A stretch of DNA of 61,930 bases from assembly GCA_017462785.1 (NCBI GenBank), contig JAFTQJ010000037.1, positions 1-61,930 on the forward strand, in the 5' to 3' direction. The notes beneath the pieces were generated by a model, which was not told where the DNA came from, ran no database searches, and was given only the letters and a program-made list of their open reading frames with translations. The position numbers were made by a program, and so were the translations under genes. Positions 54,377 to 61,930 of this stretch are shown piece by piece (position 1 is the first letter of the stretch; each line of letters begins with the position of its first letter). The stretch is from Oscillospiraceae bacterium. Its GTDB lineage: Bacteria; Bacillota; Clostridia; Oscillospirales; Ruminococcaceae.

Positions 54377-55051
54377 TCATTCTGCTGCTTCTGTGGTTTC
54401 TTCCACCGGAGCAGGGTTTGCGAGTGCCCATGCCTCTGCTGCTGTGTCGATCTCCTCAAGGGACGCATTACGCTGTACTGCGTAGGCTGTAACTGTCAGT
54501 GTCGGGTAGTTCTTCGCACCGTCCTTGTCCAGTTCGTTCAGCTGTTCCTTGGTGATGTCCTTCTTGACTGTTACCGTGTTGTTCTGCAGCACATAGAATT
54601 CCTGTGCCTTGTCCGACCAAGAGGTCTCACGATAGTAAACGCCGGTTTCACCCGTCAGCTCCGTCCAGCCCTCTGCCAGTGCGTAGCTCATGAACGTGTC
54701 AAAGTTGCCGGACTTGTCCAGCTTCACAAACAGCCAGCTGTCCTCGCTGTCCGCTTCCACTGTGATCAGCGGGTCCTTTGTGATGTTTGTGCCCGGCACC
54801 ATCTCATAGGTGTTGGTGTTCGGGTCCTTGTCGCCGTCGCCTTCGCCCTCATTGTCCTCAATGTTCGTGTCGGTCTCGGTCAAGGTGATGTTGATGTCAC
54901 CATAGGTGAATGTATTGGTTACTTCGTCAGTCTTGGCAATCAGCCATGCCACTGTGCCGCCGATCACTGCGTTTGCAGCCAGCGTCAGTGCACTGACAAG
55001 AATCAAAGCCTTCTTTCCGTAACGCTTTTCTTCTCTCTTCTCCTGATGCAT
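54377..55051 (-). CDS. TasA/camelysin-like fibre subunit (short, 2)
   Basis: A 224-residue exported protein with a basic N-terminus, hydrophobic helix and GGTVAWLIAKTDEVTNTFTY at the SipW cleavage site. The mature part has the TasA pattern: GDINITLTETD, VPGTNITKDPLITVEADSED, SWLFVKLDKSGNF and VTAYAVQRNASLEEIDTA. The acidic C-terminus ends in EETTEAAE. It is likely a structural subunit of an extracellular fibre. GGGAGG sets the start. Confidence 0.88.
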   Translation of the reverse strand: MHQEKREEKRYGKKALILVSALTLAANAVIGGTVAWLIAKTDEVTNTFTYGDINITLTETDTNIEDNEGEGDGDKDPNTNTYEMVPGTNITKDPLITVEADSEDSWLFVKLDKSGNFDTFMSYALAEGWTELTGETGVYYRETSWSDKAQEFYVLQNNTVTVKKDITKEQLNELDKDGAKNYPTLTVTAYAVQRNASLEEIDTAAEAWALANPAPVEETTEAAE

Positions 55052-55118
55052 TCGCCGTTCCTCCCTTCCAAAAAATGACTGGTTTATTTCTCCGGCTCAT
55101 GCCGGCTGAAATCGTTGG

Positions 55119-55811
55119 TTATTCAGTTGCGGTGGTTGCTTCTGTGGGGTTTTCCTGATTGTCAAATGCTGTCCATGCTGCGTCAGCAGATGCAAAGCCG
55201 GTAGACTGGATCGCATGACCCTCTACAGTGATGCGGAAATCTGTTTTCTCATCGCCTGTGTAGAGTGCTCCAAGCTCTTCGCTTGTCAGGTCTCCCGGAA
55301 CGGTCAGCTCTGTGAACAGTGCCGGAAGTTCGATTGCTTCGTTGGTTGCATTGGCGATCGGGGATTCCTTGTAGCGATACTCATAGATCTTGGTATTACC
55401 ATCCAGCCCGTCCTCTTCAAGTTGAACTGCTGTCCAGTTTGCGGTATCCAGATTCACGATCTCTTCAAGGCTGCCGAATGCGGCTTTTGCTGCCTCCCAG
55501 TTCTGCACCCTTACGATCATGCGGATATAGGCAGATTCGCTGTCCGGCTCAATGGCGAGTATGGGATCCTTGGTGTAGGTCACACCCGGAACCAGACGGT
55601 ATTCATTCTCCTTGACACGCTCTGCTCCCTCGTCCGGCGTACCATCCGGCTTTACGGCAGTTTCCGTCAGGCTGATGTCCACCTTACCGATGGTGAATGT
55701 GTTGGTTACAGTATCGTCATCGGTGAGGAACGCCAGCGTTCCGGCAACTGAACCTGCAACCAGTAAGACCGCACCGGAAACCCCGAGCAGAATTTTGCTT
55801 CCTGTTTTCAT
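55119..55811 (-). CDS. TasA/camelysin-like fibre subunit (short, 1)
   Basis: A 230-residue exported protein directly downstream of sipW. The signal segment ends AGTLAFLTDDDTVTNTFTIG, which is the classical SipW substrate motif. It continues with KVDISLTETAV, LVPGVTYTKDPILAIEPDSE and a C-terminal VEGHAIQSTGFASADAAWTA, all typical of CalY/TasA. It is a probable major subunit. AAGGAG lies 11 nt before the ATG. It ends with a Thr/Glu-rich tail, like its neighbour. Confidence 0.9.
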   Translation of the reverse strand: MKTGSKILLGVSGAVLLVAGSVAGTLAFLTDDDTVTNTFTIGKVDISLTETAVKPDGTPDEGAERVKENEYRLVPGVTYTKDPILAIEPDSESAYIRMIVRVQNWEAAKAAFGSLEEIVNLDTANWTAVQLEEDGLDGNTKIYEYRYKESPIANATNEAIELPALFTELTVPGDLTSEELGALYTGDEKTDFRITVEGHAIQSTGFASADAAWTAFDNQENPTEATTATE

Positions 55812-55834
55812 CCTTCCAATTCTCCTTTTCAGAT

Positions 55835-56377
55835 TTATATTTCAGGCTTGTCCTGTGCATCCGGTGTCTTTTTCTTCTTGTCATGCGTGAACGAATCAGT
55901 CACGAGCACGAAGAGGATCAGGGCACCGCCGACTGCAAGTGCAGTACGCTTGCCGGACTCACTTTGAATATACGATGCAAAAAAGCCAAGCTTCGGGATC
56001 ACAGCTGCCGGTGTGCCGACCAGCTCACTGCTGTGCACCAGACCTGCGTCCTCGATCTCATTGGCATCACCCTTGGTGCGGAAGGAGAACGACTCCGGAT
56101 CATTTTCATCCGGAACGACCTCCACGATGCGGTGGGTGGAAATGGTATCCCCTGCCAGATGGTAGGTAATGACATCCCCTGCCTTCAGTTCGGCAGGGTC
56201 GGTTTCTTTGACATAGATCAACGCTCCCACGGGGTATTCAGGCTCCATCGAGCCGGAAAGGACGGCGAAGAGCTGGAAGCCCACGAGCCGCATTCCCACG
56301 AGAAGCACCGCCAGCAGGACTGCTGCTGCAACGATGAGGGTGTTGATCATTCTGACTATGATTTTGACTGCTTTCAC
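55835..56377 (-). CDS. sipW: SipW-type signal peptidase
   Basis: A 180-residue ER-type signal peptidase that should process the TasA-like proteins of the operon. The N-terminal TM (LIVAAAVLLAVLLVGMRLV) is followed by the nucleophile Ser in VLSGSMEPEYP. A His in STHRIVEV replaces the Lys of bacterial-type enzymes, and a KGDANEIED box and C-terminal TM follow. The GTG at 56377 is chosen because AGGAG lies 7 nt upstream; an ATG 10 codons earlier has no ribosome binding site. It is first in the fibre operon. Confidence 0.93.
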   Translation of the reverse strand: MKAVKIIVRMINTLIVAAAVLLAVLLVGMRLVGFQLFAVLSGSMEPEYPVGALIYVKETDPAELKAGDVITYHLAGDTISTHRIVEVVPDENDPESFSFRTKGDANEIEDAGLVHSSELVGTPAAVIPKLGFFASYIQSESGKRTALAVGGALILFVLVTDSFTHDKKKKTPDAQDKPEI

Positions 56378-56476
56378 CGGTCTACTCCTATGCAATTCAT
56401 CCGGCATCGGAATGTATAAAGCCGGATTTCAGTTAAAATTTCATTCATAAAATGGGGTATTCTTCGATTAAGTCCT

Positions 56477-56505
56477 ATTATATAACATATTCTTCCAGAA
56501 GTCAA
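56477..56505 (-). promoter_or_regulatory. Promoter of the sipW fibre operon
   Basis: TTGACT (56500-56505), 17 nt, TATAAT (56477-56482) on the minus strand, about 100 nt above sipW. The 56378-56730 gap otherwise shows no gene; a small stem AGATGT/ACATCT lies near 56564-56585. Confidence 0.75.
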
Positions 56506-56730
56506 GGATATTTCAGAAAAAAAACGAAAACGATAAAACTTTGGTCATGAACCTAATTTTCTAGATGTTTTTTTGTGCACATCTGACAACATGAAAGAAT
56601 GTTGATTATAATTTTTGCACTGAAATATACATTTGGGATAGAATTTACGCATTCTGGGGATATGAAAATAGGCTCGGACAGGGAAAGGATTTGTCGAAAA
56701 ATGTCATTTTCGGGAGAATGGTGCTTATGG

Positions 56731-56766
56731 CAAAACAAGACCGCTGCACAGGATCGTACAGCGGTC
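56731..56766 (-). terminator. Terminator of the ABC transporter gene
   Basis: GACCGCTG and CAGCGGTC form a stem followed by TTGTTTTG on the minus strand, 10 nt after the stop codon. Confidence 0.75.
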
Positions 56767-56776
56767 AGGGGTGAAA

Positions 56777-59776
56777 TTATTCAGTTCTGAGTGCAACGAC
56801 CGGATCCTTCTTGGCGGCACTTCTGGAGGGGATGACACCAGCGATCAGGGTGAGCACCATGGAGATGATCACAAGGATGACTGCTGCACCGATGGGGAGC
56901 ACTGCATTCAGTGCGAGGATACCCGTCAGTGCATGGATCACTGCATTGATCGGGATGCACAGGAGGTAGGTCACGACCACGCCCAGCAGACCGGAGGTGA
57001 AGCCGATGATCAGCGTTTCTGCATTGAACATGCTGGACACATCACGCTTGGATGCACCGATCGCACGGAGAATACCGATTTCCTTGGTTCTTTCCTGCAC
57101 GGAGATCAGGGTGATGACACCGATCATGATGGAGGAAACGATCAGGGAGATGGCTACAAAGGAGATCAGTACATAGGTGATGGTGTTGATGATGGTGGTA
57201 ATGGAGGACATCATCAGACCCACATAGTCGGTATACTTGATCTTGGAAAGCTCCTCCACATCCTCATTATAGTCTGCAATGACCTCTTCGATCACGTCCT
57301 TATTTTCAAAGGAGGAGGCGTACAGGTTGATGGCGGAGGGTTCGTCAAGGTCGAGGTAGCCGAGCTTGATGAGGTTGGTTTCATAGTCGGAATCGGAGAA
57401 TACCATAATGTCATCATGGTACTGGGCAAGTGCTGCGGTATCGCTGGAGTCCATGAGCTGTTTCAGACCGGCGATCTTCTGCTCTGCGGGGAGCTGTGCC
57501 ATCTGCTCAGTCACCTGTGCAGCATACTGCATTTTCACCTGCTCCTCGACCATCATGGTGTAGGCTTCTTCCAGATCCTCGTCATCCATGTCCTTGATAT
57601 AGCCTTCCAGCTCTGCCTCGGACATGCCCATCTGCTGGGTCAGTGCCTGAATCATGGTCTGCTCCATAGTTTCACGGGTCTGTCCCTGCATTGCCTGTGC
57701 AACGGAAGCTTCGAGCTGCTCTGCGGACGGGATGCACATCATCTGTACATAGACCATTGCCTTTTCCTGATTGTCGAGATTGTCAATATAATTACGGAAT
57801 TCAGTTTCCTTTTCTTCATCGGTCATTTCGCCCGTCACTTCACGGAACGGCAGACCGGTGAAAATATCGGTGGTTTCATCTTCGAGCTGTGCAGCGATCG
57901 CTTCGGAGTCCTTTGCTTCCTCGATGATGTATTCGGTCAGGTCATGTGTGTAGGCGATCGCACCGGTCAGCATGGTGGTGCTTGCCTCTTCATTCGGGCG
58001 GATGATACCGCTGACTTTCAGTGTCAGACCGTTGTCATAGAGGAATTTCAGACCGGACTCGGTTTCACGCAGGTCGGTGTAGGTATCGGTCAGCTCATCA
58101 TAGCTCCAGCATTCGGAATTGAGGATGACACGGTATTCCATGTCACAGATCTCTTCATAGCTCCAGCTGGATTCCTCTCTGGAGTCGAGCTTGGTCTTGT
58201 TCACTGCTGCATCCATGATCTCATCCATGGTTTCCTTGGAATTCAGACCGAGGGCATAAAGTGTCACATCATCCAGCTCATTGTTGTCATCGAGCACGAG
58301 CACAACTTCATCATAATCGGACGGCCAGCTGCCGTATACGACATCGTACTGCTTTTCCAGCAGATCGTTGATGGGGTCGCCGTCCTCGCCGGGGAGCATT
58401 TCCTGCCACAGACCGCCTGCCATCATATCCATGGAGGAGGTGCCGCCCATCATGGAAGCTTCCATCTCGAACATTGCACCCATGTCAATGTCCATTGCTT
58501 CGCTCATGAGATCCTGCAAAAGTGCAGCGGTATCGGACTGGATGATCGCACCGTCCACATTCTTGGTATACACCAGCAGGTCGAGGTTGTAGCTGTACTG
58601 CACGCCGTTGAGAGCCTGTGCGAGCTTGCTTTCCTCGTCATTCCGCTGGTTTTCGATGTATTCCTTGAATGCACGGAGGTCATTTTCGGTGGCTTCGAGG
58701 TTGTTCATGGCTTCCACCATGCTGTAAATGGCAGCCTTTTCATACACAGCGTCATTTTCATGTGCCACATCGTCCGCTTCAACGCCCATAAAGGTTTCCA
58801 TCAGGGTGGTCATGTCGATGGTGGCGGATTCGATGGTCAGCGGATAGGAGGACAGGGTTTCCTCCTGTACAAGGTCGATATATGCCTGAAAGCCCTGTGA
58901 AATGGAGAGCACCAGTGCAATGCCGATGATGCCGATGGAGCCGGCAAAGGAGGTCAGCATGGTTCTTCCCTTTTTGGTGAACAGATTTTTCAGGGACAGA
59001 CCGAAAGACGTTGCAAAGGACATGGAGGGCTTCTTTTTCTTCTTTTCTGCCTCCTGTGCGGTCTTGTCGTGCTCTGCTTCCGCCTTGATCTCGTCGTCGG
59101 TCAGGGGCTTGGAGTCGTCCTTGATCTCACCGTCAAGCATGCGGATGATTCTGGAGGAATACTGCTCTGCAAGCTCCGGATTGTGCGTTACCATGATGAT
59201 GAGGCGATCCTTGGAGATGTTCTTGAGGATCTCCATGACCTGTACGCTGGTTTCGGTATCGAGTGCACCGGTCGGTTCATCGGCGAGGATGATGTCGGGG
59301 TTATTGACGAGTGCTCTTGCGATCGCCACACGCTGCATCTGACCGCCGGACATTTCAGAGGGCTTCTTGTGGAGCTGATTGCCGAGTCCCACATCTTCAA
59401 GTGCCTTCTTTGCACGTTCACGGCGTTCGGATTTCTTCACGCCGGAGAGGGTGAGGGCAATTTCCACATTCTGGAGCACGCTCTGATGGGGGATCAGGTT
59501 ATAGCTCTGGAATACGAAGCCGATGGAATGGTTGCGGTAGGTGTCCCAGTCCTTATCCTTATAGCTCTTGGTAGAGATACCATTAATAATAAGGTCGCCC
59601 TCGGAGTACTTATCAAGACCGCCGATGATGTTAAGCATGGTGGTCTTACCGCATCCGGACGGTCCAAGGATGGAAACGAACTCGCTGGAACGGAAACGCA
59701 GATCGATGCCTTTGAGGGCATGGACGGTGTTTTCGCCGGCGAGGTAGTCTTTTTTGATGCCTTTGAGTTCGAGCAT
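56777..59776 (-). CDS. MacB-like ABC transporter, ATPase fused to permease
   Basis: A 999-residue protein. Residues 1-230 form a LolD/MacB-type ATPase: Walker A GPSGCGKTT, Q-loop FQSYNLIPHQ, signature SEMSGGQMQRVAIARAL, Walker B IILADEPTGALDT and switch His in VTHNPEL. A charged linker follows (to about 265), then one TM, a very large extracytoplasmic domain of about 550 residues, and three C-terminal TMs with the FtsX signature (ERTKEIGILRAIGASKRDVSSMF). The soluble part is longer than in typical MacB and contains a Gln/Met/Glu-rich helical section. Family members move peptides, lipids or lipoproteins or transmit mechanical signals. GGAGG precedes the ATG. It is a single-gene transcript behind a riboswitch-like leader. 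Confidence 0.9.
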   Translation of the reverse strand: MLELKGIKKDYLAGENTVHALKGIDLRFRSSEFVSILGPSGCGKTTMLNIIGGLDKYSEGDLIINGISTKSYKDKDWDTYRNHSIGFVFQSYNLIPHQSVLQNVEIALTLSGVKKSERRERAKKALEDVGLGNQLHKKPSEMSGGQMQRVAIARALVNNPDIILADEPTGALDTETSVQVMEILKNISKDRLIIMVTHNPELAEQYSSRIIRMLDGEIKDDSKPLTDDEIKAEAEHDKTAQEAEKKKKKPSMSFATSFGLSLKNLFTKKGRTMLTSFAGSIGIIGIALVLSISQGFQAYIDLVQEETLSSYPLTIESATIDMTTLMETFMGVEADDVAHENDAVYEKAAIYSMVEAMNNLEATENDLRAFKEYIENQRNDEESKLAQALNGVQYSYNLDLLVYTKNVDGAIIQSDTAALLQDLMSEAMDIDMGAMFEMEASMMGGTSSMDMMAGGLWQEMLPGEDGDPINDLLEKQYDVVYGSWPSDYDEVVLVLDDNNELDDVTLYALGLNSKETMDEIMDAAVNKTKLDSREESSWSYEEICDMEYRVILNSECWSYDELTDTYTDLRETESGLKFLYDNGLTLKVSGIIRPNEEASTTMLTGAIAYTHDLTEYIIEEAKDSEAIAAQLEDETTDIFTGLPFREVTGEMTDEEKETEFRNYIDNLDNQEKAMVYVQMMCIPSAEQLEASVAQAMQGQTRETMEQTMIQALTQQMGMSEAELEGYIKDMDDEDLEEAYTMMVEEQVKMQYAAQVTEQMAQLPAEQKIAGLKQLMDSSDTAALAQYHDDIMVFSDSDYETNLIKLGYLDLDEPSAINLYASSFENKDVIEEVIADYNEDVEELSKIKYTDYVGLMMSSITTIINTITYVLISFVAISLIVSSIMIGVITLISVQERTKEIGILRAIGASKRDVSSMFNAETLIIGFTSGLLGVVVTYLLCIPINAVIHALTGILALNAVLPIGAAVILVIISMVLTLIAGVIPSRSAAKKDPVVALRTE

Positions 59777-59812
59777 TGTGCATACCTCCGTTTTCGATTT
59801 TTTGACAACAAC

Positions 59813-59848
59813 AAAAATCCCGAATATAGCAGAAAAGCTACATTCGGG
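59813..59848 (-). terminator. Riboswitch terminator before the ABC transporter gene
   Basis: CCCGAATGTAGC and GCTATATTCGGG pair around a T-rich loop, followed by ATTTTTG on the minus strand. It lies between the aptamer and the start codon, as in attenuation. Confidence 0.85.
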
Positions 59849-59891
59849 TCAATCAACCATTTCGCTGACTCCATGCATAGCTTTTCAGATA

Positions 59892-59993
59892 CACATGAGT
59901 CTCGCATATTAAAGCAAGCCAGATTCTTTGCGGAATCAGGATGTTGACTTGCTGCACAGGGCATTTGCTCCATGCTTGCTACTCCCTCATTGG
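59892..59993 (-). ncRNA. yybP-ykoY (manganese) riboswitch, probable
   Basis: On the minus strand the leader begins AATGAGGGAGTAGCAAGC and closes with GCTTGCTTTAATAT and GCGAGACTCATG. P1 (ATGAG/CTCAT) and an inner AGCAAGC/GCTTGCT stem form, with a GATTC/GAATC hairpin inside. The GGGAGTAGC and GCGAGACTC loops are the hallmark pair of the yybP-ykoY family. A perfect promoter lies directly upstream and a terminator downstream. Family knowledge: this element senses Mn2+ and usually controls manganese exporters. Confidence 0.75.
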
Positions 59994-60001
59994 GTAACTT
60001 T

Positions 60002-60030
60002 ATTATAGCAGATTGTCAAAATAATGTCAA
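60002..60030 (-). promoter_or_regulatory. Promoter of the ABC transporter leader
   Basis: TTGACA (60025-60030), 17 nt, TATAAT (60002-60007) on the minus strand. The start point would coincide with the beginning of the aptamer. Confidence 0.88.
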
Positions 60031-60212
60031 GGTTTTCATGCAGTTTTCACATAAGATTGTAGAATGGCAAAAAAAGCATGTGGGGATGGTGTTTGAAATT
60101 ATATAACTTGTTAGGGAGCTTACAGAATGGATGCAGAGCTGTACTGCACACCGCCGCCGGCAAAGACTGCCATGTTTTGAAAATTGATTGATCTGCTCCA
60201 AAAATCCACCAC

Positions 60213-60241
60213 TTGACAAACTGCCGGAAATCCTGTATAAT
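60213..60241 (+). promoter_or_regulatory. Promoter of rnpB
   Basis: TTGACA (60213-60218), 17 nt, TATAAT (60236-60241). The 60031-60212 stretch above it holds nothing I can identify. Confidence 0.9.
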
Positions 60242-60247
60242 AATGTA

Positions 60248-60591
60248 GAGCAGACTATGCGATAGCGTGGACGGGATAGTTCACGAGGAAAGTCCGAGCA
60301 TCACAGAGCAGGATAGCTGCTAACGGCAGCCGAGGGCGACCTTAGGGCTAGTGCAACAGAAAAGAAACTGCCATGCTCCGGCATGGTGAGGGTGGAATGG
60401 TGAGGTAAGAGCTCACCGGAGTGCAGGAGACTGCACTGCCGTGTAAACCCTATCCGATGCAACGTCTAATGGTACTGACCGTCATAACATTGGCTCGATG
60501 GACGGCACAGTAACGGCGGCTTGAGCCATACGGCGACGTATGGCCTAGATAAATTATCGCACACGACAGAACTCGGCTTATCGGTCTGGTC
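60248..60591 (+). ncRNA. rnpB: RNase P RNA, class A
   Basis: The catalytic RNA of RNase P, about 344 nt. Universally conserved pieces are seen in order: GAGGAAAGTCCGAGCATC with CACAGAGCAGGATAGCTG, GGGTGGAATGGTGAGGTAAG, GTGTAAACCC, TAGATAAATTATCGC and GACAGAACTCGGCTTATCGG. The 5' GAGCAGAC and 3' GTCTGGTC close P1. It has its own promoter and terminator. Confidence 0.95.
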
Positions 60592-60593
60592 AT

Positions 60594-60622
60594 GCGGACG
60601 GCTTTGCCGTCCGTATTTTTTT
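60594..60622 (+). terminator. Terminator of rnpB
   Basis: GCGGACGG and CCGTCCGT stem followed by ATTTTTTT. Confidence 0.9.
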
Positions 60623-60639
60623 ATGAAAGGATTATGGAT

Positions 60640-61176
60640 ATGAGAAAAATGACAGCGATCCTGCTTGCAGCAGCATTCCTCTTCTGCGGATGCCAGCTGG
60701 ATGGTACAGCAGAAAAGGAGCCGCAGGAAACACGGGTGGTTTACTCCGCACTGCCCCTGCCGGAGCTGTATCTGGAGATTCCGGAACGGTTCACAACGAC
60801 CTCTTCCGAATTCTATGAGGAATACTATATCTGTGAGGATGCGAGCATCATTGTCACACAGGACTGGTCGGGAGCACCCTACAGCTCTGTCTATGACTAC
60901 GCAATTGATGCATTGACGGAATACCAGAACATTACAACGGAGCTGGAGCTGCTGCATAATGAACAGGTCGAGGCAAACAGCGTCACAGTGCAGACGCTGG
61001 AATTCAACTATGTGATCGGTGAGGGGGACGATGCCCTCCGCATGACCTGTATGACGGGGTATCTGACGGACACGGATTCCATGTACATCATCACCTGCAA
61101 ATGCAGTACGGAGAATTATGAGAGCTACCGTTCGGATTTTCTCTCCGTCATCACCTCCGCAGGCTATCTCAAATAA
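60640..61176 (+). CDS. Small lipoprotein of unknown function
   Basis: A 178-residue exported lipoprotein: hydrophobic LLAAAFLFCGC with the lipid Cys at about residue 17, then a short linker and a globular domain (LPLPELYLEIPERFTTTSSE ... TCMTGYLTDTDSMYIITC) that resembles PsbP/DUF1795-like alpha-beta folds seen in clostridial lipoproteins. This assignment is tentative. The ATG at 60640 has GAAAGG 9 nt upstream; the ATG at 60634 leaves only 3 nt. It is followed after 4 bases by bioY. Confidence 0.75.
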   Translation: MRKMTAILLAAAFLFCGCQLDGTAEKEPQETRVVYSALPLPELYLEIPERFTTTSSEFYEEYYICEDASIIVTQDWSGAPYSSVYDYAIDALTEYQNITTELELLHNEQVEANSVTVQTLEFNYVIGEGDDALRMTCMTGYLTDTDSMYIITCKCSTENYESYRSDFLSVITSAGYLK

Positions 61177-61180
61177 GCCC

Positions 61181-61723
61181 ATGGGACGGAAAGAAAAGCT
61201 GACTGCAATGACACAGACTGCCATGCTGACCGCAGTCATGGCGGTACTGGCACAGATCGCCGTGCCCATGCCGTCACAGGTGCCGCTGACGCTCCAGACC
61301 TTTGGGGTCACGCTCTGTGCATGGCTTGGCGGAAAGAAAACGGGCGTTCCGGCACTGCTGGTCTATCTTGCGGCAGGTGCGGCAGGCATGCCGGTGTTTA
61401 CGGGCTTTCGGGGCGGTGCGGCGGTCTTTTTCGGCTATACGGGGGGATTTCTCTGGGGGTTCATTCCGCTTGTGCTGCTCTGTGCGGCGGCTTCTGAAAA
61501 AACGAACAGGCTTCCGGCGGTACTGGCTGGGGGTGCGGGGCTGCTGTGCTGTCATCTTTTTGGGATCTTGCAGTACAGTGCAGTATCCGGCTCCGGATTA
61601 TGGCAGAGTTTTCTGCTCTGTTCCCTCCCCTATCTGCTGAAAGATGCACTTTCCGTGCTGGCTGCGTATTTTGCAGCGTCCTCCGTCCGCAGGGCATTAA
61701 GGGCTTCGGGGATACATATATGA
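61181..61723 (+). CDS. bioY: Biotin transporter substrate-binding subunit BioY
   Basis: A 180-residue integral membrane S-component of an ECF transporter, or a stand-alone biotin importer. The BioY pattern is clear: AQIAVPMPSQVPLTLQTFGV near the N-terminus, LVYLAAGAAGMPVFTGFRGG and GYTGGFLWGF. About six helices are expected. No biotin biosynthesis or ECF energy module is adjacent, so it probably shares a distant EcfAT. The start at 61181 is 4 bases after the lipoprotein stop without a strong ribosome binding site, so translation is likely coupled. Confidence 0.93.
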   Translation: MGRKEKLTAMTQTAMLTAVMAVLAQIAVPMPSQVPLTLQTFGVTLCAWLGGKKTGVPALLVYLAAGAAGMPVFTGFRGGAAVFFGYTGGFLWGFIPLVLLCAAASEKTNRLPAVLAGGAGLLCCHLFGILQYSAVSGSGLWQSFLLCSLPYLLKDALSVLAAYFAASSVRRALRASGIHI

Positions 61724-61733
61724 TAGAAAGACG

Positions 61734-61770
61734 AAATGCTTTCCGCTGTCAGGCGGAAAGCATTTCTTTT
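61734..61770 (+). terminator. Terminator of bioY
   Basis: AAATGCTTTCCGC and GCGGAAAGCATTT form a 13-bp stem followed by CTTTT. Confidence 0.88.
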
Positions 61771-61795
61771 AAGGAGAAAATTACGTTTGTAGGGA

Positions 61796-61930
61796 GTGTT
61801 GACACTAAAATAATACGCAGATTTTCGAGCAGAAATTTCATGCAGACAAGGCGAAAAGGTGCAGGCAGGCTGTCGCCTGTCAAACCTTTTCAACGCAGGA
61901 TGCGTGAAATTTTGCCGAAAAGATGCGTTG
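61796..61930. mobile_element. MITE-like element E2 (truncated by window end)
   Basis: A non-coding element starting GTGTTGACACTAAAATAATA. It contains an internal inverted repeat (AAAAGGT and ACCTTTT with GACAGGCGACAGCCTGC between) and a second pair (AATTTCATGC / GCGTGAAATTT). Its ends match the internally deleted element at 18698-18763 in reverse. There is no transposase. The distal end runs out of the window. Confidence 0.7.

Noticed and set aside
56771-58900. 709-codon open frame on the + strand
   Set aside because: Antisense to the ABC transporter gene; His- and Gly-rich nonsense composition and no ribosome binding site.
60016-60219. 67-codon frame on the minus strand between the ABC leader and rnpB
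   Set aside because: Overlaps the ABC transporter promoter; no ribosome binding site and an unlikely Cys-rich sequence.
60466-61311. 281-codon frame on the minus strand
   Set aside because: Antisense to rnpB, the lipoprotein and bioY.

Overview
The window looks like a chromosomal segment of a ruminal or gut Ruminococcus-type Clostridium (Oscillospiraceae). Base composition is about 50-55% GC. Predicted sigma-A promoters have a near-invariant 17-nt spacer, ribosome binding sites are strong AGGAGG types, and secreted proteins repeatedly carry type I dockerins. One protein also carries a cohesin-like module, which points to a cellulosome-forming lineage. The species cannot be named from the sequence alone.

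Layout. 1-7.2 kb: a secreted protein of eight SH3b repeats (-), then a + strand run fhs, tsaE, tsaB, rpiB and an alpha/beta hydrolase; the whole block is bracketed by inverted copies of a hairpin-rich repeat. 7.2-11 kb: a pair of overlapping WYL-type regulators (-), tRNA-Trp(CCA), and an AT-rich acyltransferase-3 membrane protein. 11.1-17.1 kb: a complete thiamine operon thiC-thiS-thiF-thiG-thiH-thiE-thiD (-) behind a TPP riboswitch followed by two successive terminators. 17.1-18.6 kb: aspartate kinase. 18.7-30.5 kb: a dockerin protein, a LytTR response regulator/GHKL kinase/AraC-type regulator operon, a lipoprotein, and a 1253-residue protein with six dockerin-like EF-hand doublets alternating with five copies of an unrecognised beta domain.

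30.6-47.1 kb: a sortase-dependent pilus locus (-). In transcription order it holds a small coiled-coil protein, a signal peptidase I, a 3484-residue LPXTG adhesin, a major pilin, a class C sortase, an LPQTG minor pilin and a second sortase, behind two tandem promoters. 47.1-48.1 kb: an isolated rmlB-like gene. 48.2-56.4 kb: a SipW/TasA-like fibre operon (-): sipW, two short TasA/camelysin-like subunits, two TasA-like heads fused to beta-helix-like domains, and a protein joining an FctA-like pilin domain, a Thr-rich linker, a cohesin-like domain and a dockerin.

56.8-60 kb: a MacB-like ABC transporter with ATPase and permease fused in one chain, behind a leader that matches the yybP-ykoY (manganese) riboswitch and an intrinsic terminator. 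60.2-61.8 kb: rnpB (RNase P RNA), a small lipoprotein and bioY. The window ends inside a MITE-like repeat whose internally deleted relative lies at 18.7 kb.

Most striking are the cell-surface systems of 26-56 kb. Sortase pili, SipW/TasA fibres and cellulosome docking modules are encoded side by side, and in one protein they are fused. The giant adhesin carries an SGNH hydrolase domain apparently spliced into a Cna-B repeat. A second theme is a family of hairpin-array repeats, three of which are flanked by duplicated copies of a local hairpin that differs at each site.
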